Source: a bacterium
GTDB taxonomy: Bacteria > Latescibacterota > Latescibacteria > Latescibacterales > Latescibacteraceae
Reading direction: 5' to 3'
Length of the DNA stretch: 11,065 bases
Assembly (NCBI GenBank): GCA_021372535.1
Contig: JAJFUH010000180.1
Coordinates: 1-11,065 of the forward strand
The notes below the pieces were generated by a model that saw only the letters and a program-made list of their open reading frames with translations, was not told where the DNA came from and made no database searches. Both the position numbers and the translations under genes were made by a program. Shown in pieces: positions 1-6,631 of this stretch. Within the stretch, counting starts at the first letter, position 1. Every line of letters begins with the position of its first letter.

Positions 1-1
1 T

Positions 2-1759
2 TACCAGGCAGCCCTCATTGCGTTCACCGAGGTTACCGATTCGTATCAGAAATCTTCATCATATCCGGTTGCGCTGTTTCAACGTGGATTCTGCGAGTTT
101 TCGCTCGGAAGGTACGAAGATGCGAAAAGAACTTCCGAATCGTTTATCAAATCGTTTCCCAACCACAAACTTGCTCCCGAGGGAACGCTTATTCTGGCCG
201 AATCACAATACCGTCTCGGCGATTTCGGGGGCTCGAAATCCTCCTATACGAATCTGTTGAGCCAGTACCCCGAGAATCCGAAAATGGCACAGGTTCTGTA
301 CGGTGTAGGATGGTCGTCGTTTAAAACCGGAGGTTACGACAATGCCATCGAGGTGTTTTCCCGCCTTGTCGACCGGTTCCCTAAATCGGAGCTTGCGCCC
401 GATGCAGCATTCCGTATCGGTGACAGCTACTTTGCGAGCGGCAGGTTTTCACAGGCCGTGACCGCTTACCAGAAGGTGCTCGGCAGTTACCCGAATGCGT
501 CCTTCGCCGCCCATGCCGCATACCAGATCGGACAGGCATATTTCCGCATGGAGGACTATACCCGCGCGATAACATCATACGATGCGGTGCTGTCGCGTTA
601 CCCAAAATCCGAGTTTGTGGATGATGCGAAAAACATGAAGGGAATGAGCCTCTTCAAACAGGAACGGTATGAAGACGCCATCGCGGTATTCAGAACGGTT
701 GTTAAGCCATCCGAACTGGCCGACGAAGCCTTATACCGTATCGGCACCTGCTACTACAACATGGGCGACTTCGACCGCGCCAACGAGACGTACCGGAGGG
801 TCATGGATGAATTTCCGAATTCTGCAATGGTGAGCGAGGCGATTACCGGAATGATGGATTCCTACATGTCGAGAGGTCAGGTCGACAAGGCGATAATGCT
901 TGTTGATGATTACCTTTCATCCCAGCCGAAGGGAAAACTGGCCGATGCCATGCTCATGAAAAAGGGAGACCTCAATTATACGCTGAAAAAATACGATGAT
1001 GCGGTTGCGGCATACCGGAGGCTTGTAAACGATTACCCGAAAAGCGATCGTGTTCCCTATGCGCTCTACTGGATCGGTCTCACTAATATGGAGAAGGGTG
1101 ATTCCGCAGCCGCGACAGCAGCTTTTGAGGAACTCAGGTCTAAATTTCCCGCTCATGACTACGGTACGCTTGCCGGTATCAAGCTCGGAGACCTGAAACT
1201 CGACGCCGGTCAGTACGAGGATGCGATACGTTATTTCGATCAGGTTGCCGCTGCTCGCCCGGATGAGGCTGTCGGTTACGAAGCGGTTTACAAGAAGGGA
1301 CTGGCGCTTCTTAAATCGGGCAATTCAGCCGATGCGGAAAAAACGTTCAGTGATCTCATCACCCGCCGTCCCGATGACATCATGGCACAGAAAGCCCGGC
1401 TCGAACTGGCGGAAGATGCCATTAAACAGGGAAAGGGAGACGAAGCGGTCTCTCTGGCCGAGTATGTAATTGAGCATGTTGTCGACGATAACGCCGCCCG
1501 TGCCCAGTATATCATCGGCAAACGATTCTTCGCGGACGGAAACTACCAGCGGGCATATGATGAGCTGATGAGGGGAACCATCCTCTATAAAACCTATGAT
1601 GAATGGGTCACCCGTTCAAAAATATTGATTGCACAGTGCCTGGCGGCTCTCGATAAGAAGGACGAGGCTCTCAGGATGCTCGATGACATACTCGAGGCGC
1701 ATCCCCGCGATGAATTCGGCCGTGAAGCGAAAGAGATACGGGCACAAGTGGCGAAGTGA
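2..1759 (+). CDS. TPR-repeat protein, 3' part (5' end outside window)
   Basis: The reading frame is open from the first bases of the window, so the true start lies upstream; 585 residues are visible. A TTG at 257 is in frame, but TPR sequence continues in front of it, so it is not the start. Almost the whole protein is degenerate tetratricopeptide repeats of about 35-38 residues: a helix with a G-x-x-Y/F core, then an 'A..F..v...yP.s' helix and turn, for example around GDSYFASGRFSQAVTAYQ and GTCYYNMGDFDRANETYR. The 'yPkS..a.dA' turns resemble those of periplasmic BamD/YbgF (CpoB) proteins. TPR arrays bind partner proteins; no catalytic motif is visible. One unit near nucleotides 690-720 has a shortened inter-helix turn. 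The gene heads a cluster with a beta-barrel protein and ExbB/ExbD/TonB, so a periplasmic scaffold role is likely but inferred. Any signal peptide would lie outside the window. Confidence 0.9.
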   Translation, partial: YQAALIAFTEVTDSYQKSSSYPVALFQRGFCEFSLGRYEDAKRTSESFIKSFPNHKLAPEGTLILAESQYRLGDFGGSKSSYTNLLSQYPENPKMAQVLYGVGWSSFKTGGYDNAIEVFSRLVDRFPKSELAPDAAFRIGDSYFASGRFSQAVTAYQKVLGSYPNASFAAHAAYQIGQAYFRMEDYTRAITSYDAVLSRYPKSEFVDDAKNMKGMSLFKQERYEDAIAVFRTVVKPSELADEALYRIGTCYYNMGDFDRANETYRRVMDEFPNSAMVSEAITGMMDSYMSRGQVDKAIMLVDDYLSSQPKGKLADAMLMKKGDLNYTLKKYDDAVAAYRRLVNDYPKSDRVPYALYWIGLTNMEKGDSAAATAAFEELRSKFPAHDYGTLAGIKLGDLKLDAGQYEDAIRYFDQVAAARPDEAVGYEAVYKKGLALLKSGNSADAEKTFSDLITRRPDDIMAQKARLELAEDAIKQGKGDEAVSLAEYVIEHVVDDNAARAQYIIGKRFFADGNYQRAYDELMRGTILYKTYDEWVTRSKILIAQCLAALDKKDEALRMLDDILEAHPRDEFGREAKEIRAQVAK

Positions 1760-1760
1760 C

Positions 1761-1800
1761 AGGATAAAAAGGGACTGAGTGGCAAAGGGACAAAAACAAA
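1761..1800. repeat. Imperfect heptad-like purine-rich repeat after the TPR gene
   Basis: Starting two bases after the stop codon, this stretch is A/G-rich and resembles the repeat at 4786-4841: both carry GGGAC, then GAGTG, then GGGA, with small insertions between blocks. Its own 7-base period is less regular than in the other arrays, so it may be a decayed copy. Confidence 0.45.
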
Positions 1801-1841
1801 GTTTTTTCTTCCATTACCATATGCCTTTTACACCATTTTTA

Positions 1842-1847
1842 TATAAT
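1842..1847 (+). promoter_or_regulatory. Possible -10 box upstream of the beta-barrel gene
   Basis: A perfect TATAAT sits 21 bases before the favoured GTG start at 1869, in an AT-rich stretch. No good -35 hexamer is present 16-18 bases upstream, so this could be a weak or activator-dependent promoter, or chance. Confidence 0.2.
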
Positions 1848-1868
1848 TACCTTCAATCTGGATTGACA

Positions 1869-3482
1869 GTGAAAACGAGTGTAGTTGCCATAGTCGTTAT
1901 AGTGCTTTCTGTTTCGCTGGTTTCCGGGCAGGCCGAAACTCCTGATCTGAAACTTGATGTTTACCAGATTGTGGGGAAGGACACACGGGTCTTTACCATA
2001 ACCGGCGACCGTTATTCGACTGTATCGTTCGTGAATGTGCCGGTTGTTCAGACTCCCGAGGAACGCTCGATAGAAACTTCCAAAGGACTTATCGGCGAGG
2101 ACGAACGGCTTGTCCGGGAGGAAGTGTTTTTGCTGAATCGCGGCGTATACGGGAATCTTGACGCTGAAAGCGGTATAAAAACCCCTCTGATACTATGGGC
2201 GAAAGGCTCAGCCGACCTTGGAAAACAGGCCGGTACACTCGTTGTTTCGAATCGCATGGCCAATCAGCATACCCCGTTGAATGAAGCCCCGCTGATACAG
2301 GATGTGGAGGCTGCCGGATATTATGACGGGTCGTTCGCGCGGTTGTCGGTCGATGGCATGTTCGGCCGTGAGGACGATGAGCTCGATGGCAGGTTTTTCC
2401 GAAATCACGACCGTAATGTCGGCCGTTATCGCGCCGGAATGACCATGAGAATGTCACCTCTTGAAACATGGGACGCCTCGGGACGTCTTACAGTCATGGG
2501 CGCATCGTATAAGGATGCCGATATTCTCCGGACCGAAGAAAATGAATTCGTTTTCGCCGGCAATGGCAGGATTACAGGGGATTTGGGTTCCACGACAGTT
2601 GTTGCCCATGCATCGGGAAGCCGTATCGAGCTTGGTGATTTCATGGGAACCATATTTTCTGCGGACGGTGTCGGGGAATGGCTGCTCGGCGACAGTTTCG
2701 GAGTGAAGGCCGGTTTCGCTTTTTCGGCGTCACGGCTTCCCGATGAAGATACCGTGGTCCGTCTGTATCCGCGCGCCGGGATTGACTGGGCTCTTTCTCC
2801 GGACATGTATGTCAGGGCGGATTTCAAATCGGGAGTCAGTGAGTATTCATTTTCACGGCTCTATGGTCTGAACGGTCTGATAACCTACGATGTTCCCATG
2901 CTTTTCGAGGACAGGAAGATCGATGTTTCGGGAGAGTTCGGACTTTCGCTTCAGGATGGGATTAACATGTCTGTCGGCGGATTCTATATAAGCAGTGAGA
3001 ATATGCCCGTATTCACGAGCTGGATGCTTCCCGCGGACAGTTCTGTGGTTTTCTACCGGATATTCGACAGCGGCGTTGTCGATATGGGCGGTATACGGCT
3101 GAAAGGGGAATATGACTCAGCGGGACACTGGGGTGTGGATGGATGTATAACGCTTACGAGCGCCACGTGTGATTCCACCGACAATGTCCCCTATATCCCC
3201 GGTATTGAAGCCGCATTGAACGGTTTCTACCTTTTCCGCCAGGTATGGAAATTCAGAGGAACGGTGCAGTTCTATGGTGAACACTATACAGAGCCGGAAT
3301 CGGATAATACTGAAGATGCGTTTTTTACCGTTGACATCGGCGTCGACAGGGAGTTGTTCAGGGATCGTCTCGGACTCTGTGTCGAAGTGAGGAATCTTAC
3401 CGGGGAAAAGGGCGCCTGGTGGACATCACCCTATCATATCCCCGGGATAGGTTTATATGCGGGATTGAAGGCAACATATTAA
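1869..3482 (+). CDS. Predicted outer-membrane beta-barrel protein, TonB-receptor-like C-terminus
   Basis: From GTG at 1869 the product is 537 residues. The open frame reaches back to 1779, but starting at 1869 gives a normal signal peptide: Lys2, a run of V/I/L/A to about residue 18, then SGQA with likely cleavage after Ala22. No clear Shine-Dalgarno precedes this GTG, so the start is uncertain. Residues about 23-143 look soluble. From about 144 to the end there are alternating polar/hydrophobic strands with Gly and aromatic residues. The C-terminus (residues near 490-537) has 'DRLGLCVEVRNLTGEKG', 'PGIGLYAGLKATY' and a final aromatic residue, as in TonB-dependent receptor barrels. I see no plug-domain motif, and about 394 barrel residues is short for a 22-strand receptor. 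It precedes ExbB/ExbD/TonB, so it may be a client of that motor. The exact function is unknown. Confidence 0.75.
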   Translation: MKTSVVAIVVIVLSVSLVSGQAETPDLKLDVYQIVGKDTRVFTITGDRYSTVSFVNVPVVQTPEERSIETSKGLIGEDERLVREEVFLLNRGVYGNLDAESGIKTPLILWAKGSADLGKQAGTLVVSNRMANQHTPLNEAPLIQDVEAAGYYDGSFARLSVDGMFGREDDELDGRFFRNHDRNVGRYRAGMTMRMSPLETWDASGRLTVMGASYKDADILRTEENEFVFAGNGRITGDLGSTTVVAHASGSRIELGDFMGTIFSADGVGEWLLGDSFGVKAGFAFSASRLPDEDTVVRLYPRAGIDWALSPDMYVRADFKSGVSEYSFSRLYGLNGLITYDVPMLFEDRKIDVSGEFGLSLQDGINMSVGGFYISSENMPVFTSWMLPADSSVVFYRIFDSGVVDMGGIRLKGEYDSAGHWGVDGCITLTSATCDSTDNVPYIPGIEAALNGFYLFRQVWKFRGTVQFYGEHYTEPESDNTEDAFFTVDIGVDRELFRDRLGLCVEVRNLTGEKGAWWTSPYHIPGIGLYAGLKATY

Positions 3483-3484
3483 CT

Positions 3485-3519
3485 ATGTTTCTGGTTTGTG
3501 GTCTCTGGTTTATGGTTTA
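3485..3519. repeat. Heptad repeat array A (TGGTTTR units)
   Basis: Five consecutive 7-base units follow the stop codon after two bases: atgtttc, tggtttg, tggtctc, tggttta and tggttta. Positions 3495-3511 match 10610-10626 at 16 of 17 bases in the same orientation. The rest of the 113-base gap up to exbB holds no gene that I can support. Confidence 0.75.
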
Positions 3520-3583
3520 ATCCGTATGATCCGTGACTTCTGCCTTTTCCTGATTTTTATGACATGATAAAATTCTGTAACGT

Positions 3584-3590
3584 ACGGAGG
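3584..3590 (+). promoter_or_regulatory. Strong ribosome binding site of exbB
   Basis: The sequence ACGGAGG lies five bases before ATG 3596. This favours that ATG over the adjacent in-frame TTG at 3593. Confidence 0.75.
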
Positions 3591-3595
3591 ATTTG

Positions 3596-4372
3596 ATGGA
3601 GGATACGACACTTTTAAGTATAATCACCAAGGGCGGGATTCTTATGATCCCGATCCTGATATGCTCTGTACTCGTGGTTGCGTTTGCTATTGAACGGTAT
3701 CTTACCTATAAGAAACTGTCGATCAGAATCCCCCAGTTCATGATGAAGATACGGCATCCGCTGAATAACGGAGATGTTCTCACTGCCATCAATGAATGCA
3801 CGATAGTGAAAGGGCCTGTTGCCAATGTTATCAGAGCCGGTCTCGAAAAAGCCAAACTCGGCCGTGAGCGAATGAGGGAGGCCATGGAGACCGCCGGCAA
3901 TGCGGAAACCTATTACCTCGAAAAGAATCTGAATGTCATTGCCACACTTTCGGGAATTGCGCCCCTCATCGGATTTCTCGGTACGGTTACCGGTATGATC
4001 AAGGCCTTCATGAAAATCCAGCAGCTTGCCGGGAATGTCAATGCCGATGTACTGGCCGGAGGCATATGGGAAGCGATGGTCACAACCGCCGCCGGTCTGT
4101 CGGTCGGTATTCCGGCCATGATTATCTATAACTACTTTATCAACCGGGAGCGAGAATTCATATTCCAGATGGAGAGCGCGGCTGAAGAAGTGCTCGATAT
4201 GGTGAAGAAAGTCCCGGGGTCACCGGAAAAGCCGAAAGCACCCGGTGAAACCCCCAAATCGGCGCCGGTCGATCCTTTTGACAGCGGCGAGAACATACGG
4301 CTTGCCGGCGGCGGATCCGTCGATAAGGGAGACGCATTCAGTTCGGAGAATTATAATCCCGAGGAGGTTTGA
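3596..4372 (+). CDS. exbB: MotA/TolQ/ExbB-family proton channel protein
   Basis: The 258-residue product is an ExbB/TolQ-type subunit that forms the pentameric inner-membrane core of a proton-driven motor with ExbD and powers TonB. TM1 covers about residues 14-33, followed by the cytoplasmic domain. TM2 contains the family signature with G126-F-L-G-T130-V, and TM3 contains T163-T164-A-A-G-L-S-V-G-I-P. Thr130 and Thr164 align by motif with the polar Thr148 and Thr181 of E. coli ExbB. After TM3 an amphipathic helix is followed by a Pro/Gly/Lys/Ser-rich tail of about 50 residues (from roughly residue 205) that is not typical of E. coli ExbB. The start is fixed by a strong ribosome binding site. 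The exbD start lies four bases beyond the stop, and the exbD binding site is inside this gene. ExbB versus TolQ is decided only by the TonB-like neighbour. Confidence 0.93.
   Translation: MEDTTLLSIITKGGILMIPILICSVLVVAFAIERYLTYKKLSIRIPQFMMKIRHPLNNGDVLTAINECTIVKGPVANVIRAGLEKAKLGRERMREAMETAGNAETYYLEKNLNVIATLSGIAPLIGFLGTVTGMIKAFMKIQQLAGNVNADVLAGGIWEAMVTTAAGLSVGIPAMIIYNYFINREREFIFQMESAAEEVLDMVKKVPGSPEKPKAPGETPKSAPVDPFDSGENIRLAGGGSVDKGDAFSSENYNPEEV
4361..4367 (+). promoter_or_regulatory. Ribosome binding site of exbD, inside the exbB end
   Basis: GAGGAGG lies nine bases before the TTG at 4377, within the last codons of exbB. It supports the rare TTG start and suggests coupled translation of the two motor subunits. 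Confidence 0.7.
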
Positions 4373-4376
4373 TCCT

Positions 4377-4778
4377 TTGAAAATAAAGGCGCACAGGGAA
4401 CCGTTGACCACGTTTAACACGATTTCCCTGACCGATATCATTTTTCTCCTGCTCGTGTTTTTCCTCCTCAGCTCGACATTTGTACTGCAGCCGGGAGTGA
4501 AGGTTCAACTGCCCACAACGACATCGAGCGATATTTCGAGCGAGAAGAGCGTGGTGTTGTCGCTGGCGAAAGACGGCACGGTTTACCTCAACGATAACCA
4601 GGTAAACAAGATCGAGCTCGGGGCACGGCTCAGGCAGATGGTGCTTGATGTGGGAAACCCCATCATTGTGCTCCGCGCCGACAAGGCAGTTACCATCGAG
4701 AGCCTTGTCGAGGTTATGGACATCGCAAAAGCTGCGGGCGGAGACCGTTTTGTCATCGCCACGACACAAAAGGAATGA
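4377..4778 (+). CDS. exbD: ExbD/TolR-family biopolymer transport protein
   Basis: From TTG 4377 the protein is 133 residues, the usual ExbD size; the frame is open further upstream but overlaps exbB there. The N-terminus is short and cytoplasmic. A single TM helix (about residues 18-37) carries the conserved proton-binding Asp20 in 'SLTDIIFLLLVFFLL', equivalent to Asp25 of E. coli ExbD. The periplasmic part includes 'VVLSLAKDGTVYLNDNQV' and 'PIIVLRADKAVTIESLVEVM', which is the ExbD/TolR periplasmic fold. It pairs with the ExbB gene just upstream to convert the proton gradient into movement of the TonB-like protein. The C-terminal region ends in 'AAGGDRFVIATTQKE'. A 301-base gap separates it from the tonB-like gene, so that gene may have separate control. 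Confidence 0.93.
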   Translation: MKIKAHREPLTTFNTISLTDIIFLLLVFFLLSSTFVLQPGVKVQLPTTTSSDISSEKSVVLSLAKDGTVYLNDNQVNKIELGARLRQMVLDVGNPIIVLRADKAVTIESLVEVMDIAKAAGGDRFVIATTQKE

Positions 4779-4785
4779 AAAGACT

Positions 4786-4841
4786 GGCAGAAGGCACAAG
4801 GTATAAGGGACATGAGTGCAGGGAAAAGAGGAAAAAGAATA
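4786..4841. repeat. Heptad repeat array B (GGCAYAA-like units)
   Basis: Eight consecutive 7-base units begin eight bases after the exbD stop: ggcagaa, ggcacaa, ggtataa, gggacat, gagtgca, gggaaaa, gaggaaa and aagaata. The first unit positions are mostly G, and the units diverge along the array. The complement of the array at 10751-10771 (ggcataa units) is closely similar, so the two arrays are related but inverted. Confidence 0.65.
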
Positions 4842-4991
4842 ACCGATGAGGATGAATATCCGAACGGTGCGATGTATATCTCGGATCGACTGTACTTATG
4901 ACATGGCAAGACCCGATTACGTTTACATAGAGCAGAAATACTTATAATCTCCGAGATAGTAGTCGGGGCATGATTTTTCTTTAACAGGCCT

Positions 4992-5026
4992 TTATAAATC
5001 GTAAATCGTACTTCGTAAATAACTTT
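4992..5026. repeat. Heptad repeat array C (TCGTAAA units)
   Basis: The units are ttataaa, tcgtaaa, tcgtact, tcgtaaa and taacttt. Three of the five are close to TCGTAAA and are spaced exactly 7 bases apart. The unit differs from those of the other arrays in this window. Confidence 0.7.
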
Positions 5027-5057
5027 CCGATTAAAAGTGAATATTTGAATGCGAAAT

Positions 5058-5074
5058 GGTGATAGACGGGTGAT
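5058..5074 (+). promoter_or_regulatory. Duplicated GGTGAT ribosome-binding-like sequence before tonB
   Basis: GGTGAT occurs at 5058-5063 and at 5069-5074. It matches the 3' half of the extended Shine-Dalgarno sequence GGAGGTGAT. The second copy is five bases before GTG 5080 and supports that start. Confidence 0.45.
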
Positions 5075-5079
5075 GACCG

Positions 5080-5859
5080 GTGAATCAAGACGGAATTGAG
5101 TATTCGAAAAAAGCATATATATATTCGGTGCTGTTTCATGGCGCCCTGCTTCTTCTGATGTTGAACATCAAGGTTTTTTTCGAGGTTGAGCCGCCGCCGT
5201 TTTATGAGTTGAATCTCGGCGCGGTTTCACGGGAGCGGATGGAACAGATAATCAATGAAGCTCAGCGCACCGAGGAAGCCAGAAGGCTGCGTGACGAGGG
5301 ACTCACTCCCCAAGAACGCGTCGAGGTCCCCAAGCGTAAAATGATAGAGATCGAGGAACCGACCATTTCCGTATCCACACAGAACCGTATTGAGTCTCAG
5401 GATATCATTACAAAAGCCGAAAAACAGAAAATCGAGGTTCAGGTCCCTGCTTTTAAACTGCCTGAAGGTGAAAAATTCACCATGGACCGTAAAGAGGTCT
5501 ACGAGGGTTCCAGAATAACAGTCGGAGAACAACCCGGTGCAGGTATCGAAACGGGGACAATAGGCGCCGATGTGGCAAAATATACCATCGAAGGGGAAGC
5601 GAAGGAACGCACGGTCATATACGATCCTCAGCCCGAATATGCGAAGGGGCTCAAGGATACGGCAAAAATCAGGATATCGTTTGCCGTGCTTGCGGACGGA
5701 ACCGTGTCGAACACTGATATGTTCCCCGTGACCAAGGCGAATGCGGACCTCGAGGAGTTTGCCATGGTGTTTCTCAAATCATGGCGTTTCTCTCCGCTTC
5801 CGGCAGGCGATAACCGTATTCAGAAGGGTGTCATTACCTTCGAATTCACTCCGAAATAA
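5080..5859 (+). CDS. tonB: TonB-like energy transducer
   Basis: The 259-residue protein has three parts. The N-terminal inner-membrane helix (about residues 12-33) includes Ser16-x3-His20, the Ser/His pair that TonB uses to couple to ExbB/ExbD, at the same numbers as in E. coli TonB. A periplasmic linker (about 35-175) is rich in Glu, Lys and Arg, with a predicted helix around residues 48-75, rather than the Pro-rich Glu-Pro/Lys-Pro linker of E. coli. A TonB C-terminal domain (about 180-259) carries 'PQPEYAKGL', 'ISFAVLADGTVSNT', 'KSWRFSPLP' and the final strand 'GVITFEFTPK'. The C-terminal domain would contact an outer-membrane partner. The gene lies downstream of exbB/exbD, consistent with one motor. 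The gap of 301 bases and the unusual GTG context suggest a separate level of expression. Confidence 0.88.
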   Translation: MNQDGIEYSKKAYIYSVLFHGALLLLMLNIKVFFEVEPPPFYELNLGAVSRERMEQIINEAQRTEEARRLRDEGLTPQERVEVPKRKMIEIEEPTISVSTQNRIESQDIITKAEKQKIEVQVPAFKLPEGEKFTMDRKEVYEGSRITVGEQPGAGIETGTIGADVAKYTIEGEAKERTVIYDPQPEYAKGLKDTAKIRISFAVLADGTVSNTDMFPVTKANADLEEFAMVFLKSWRFSPLPAGDNRIQKGVITFEFTPK

Positions 5860-5914
5860 GAACTTGTTTTCGGAATTAAAGCTGTTACTAACATTATTAT
5901 AAGAGGATTCGACT

Positions 5915-6631
5915 GTGGCGATACGATCGGTTAGAGCGTTTATACGCATGCTGGCTGTATGTTTGTGTGTGGTGCTCGTTTTTTCGTGTTCCAAGGAAAA
6001 GGATATGCGGGAAGGGGTTCGCGAAACTCTTGGAGAACCCGATGAAATCCAAACAGGCGGTACGGGAGCATACAAGTATGAATTATGGTTTTACCTCAAC
6101 AAAGACCTGAACAGAGTCTACGAATTCAGAAAATCCGCTTCGGGTTGCGGCGGGAGCGGGCAATGGTATGTCGAATACCTGTATTATGCCGATTACCATT
6201 TCGGAATGGAACTCTACGTGGCTCCCACAATCATACATGAACCGGTTAAAGCGGCTCCGATAGGACAGGATATCTCAATTACTGCTGAAATCACCGACGA
6301 TGTACAGGTTGTCAGCGCCGATCTCATGTACAGGGCAATTGACGCTCCGGAGTATACACCGGTATCGATGTCGGTATCCGACACATTATATACCGCTGTC
6401 ATTCCGGCATCCGTGGTAACAACAGCAGGGGTGGAATATTATATTCAGGCGAGTGACGGCCAGCATTCTTCGAGGCTTCCTCTGAATTATAACGATACGT
6501 ATCGAATTACGGTGAAAGCGGCTACCACGAAGAAGACTCTTGGGCCCGTTGAATCAACCCGGCTGAAAGGAACTCCGGCGGTATCCATACCTGATGGAGC
6601 GGGTGTTGGAAGCTCTCCGTTGAAACCATGA
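5915..6631 (+). CDS. Predicted lipoprotein with Ig-like domain
   Basis: From GTG 5915, preceded by AGAGG at 5902-5906, the protein is 238 residues. A positively charged start and a hydrophobic stretch end in V22-F-S-C25, a lipobox-like site, so Cys25 is probably lipidated; Phe at -2 is uncommon. Residues about 30-95 include '[14 protein letters not shown]', then '[17 protein letters not shown]', reminiscent of SmpA/BamE-like lipoproteins (weak, by eye). Residues about 105-200 look like a beta-sandwich, with '[20 protein letters not shown]' and '[12 protein letters not shown]', as in Ig/fibronectin-type modules of envelope proteins. The last 30 residues are low-complexity. No enzyme motif is seen. 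It follows the tonB-like gene by 55 bases and overlaps uvrB by four bases (ATGA). Its function is unknown; an envelope role next to the Ton motor is inferred. Confidence 0.8.
   Translation: MAIRSVRAFIRMLAVCLCVVLVFSCSKEKDMREGVRETLGEPDEIQTGGTGAYKYELWFYLNKDLNRVYEFRKSASGCGGSGQWYVEYLYYADYHFGMELYVAPTIIHEPVKAAPIGQDISITAEITDDVQVVSADLMYRAIDAPEYTPVSMSVSDTLYTAVIPASVVTTAGVEYYIQASDGQHSSRLPLNYNDTYRITVKAATTKKTLGPVESTRLKGTPAVSIPDGAGVGSSPLKP

Larger units (their letters stand above)
4779..5079. other. 301-base gap between exbD and the tonB-like gene
   Basis: The gap holds two heptad repeat arrays (4786-4841 and 4992-5026) and the ribosome binding region of the tonB-like gene at its end. Between the arrays I see no convincing promoter, terminator or conserved gene. 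One 33-codon frame at 4846-4947 lacks a well-placed ribosome binding site. Confidence 0.6.

Noticed and set aside
18-260. Plus-strand frame of 80 codons at the window start
   Set aside because: It is out of frame with the TPR coding sequence, which is open and TPR-like over the same bases.
4846-4947. Small plus-strand frame of 33 codons in the exbD-tonB gap
   Set aside because: The ribosome-binding-like AGAGG is about 14 bases away and inside a repeat array, and the composition is not gene-like. It cannot be excluded but is not supported.
4583-5116. Minus-strand open frame spanning the exbD end and the 301-base gap
   Set aside because: It overlaps exbD antisense and the start of the tonB-like gene and crosses two repeat arrays; no ribosome binding site or family resemblance was seen.
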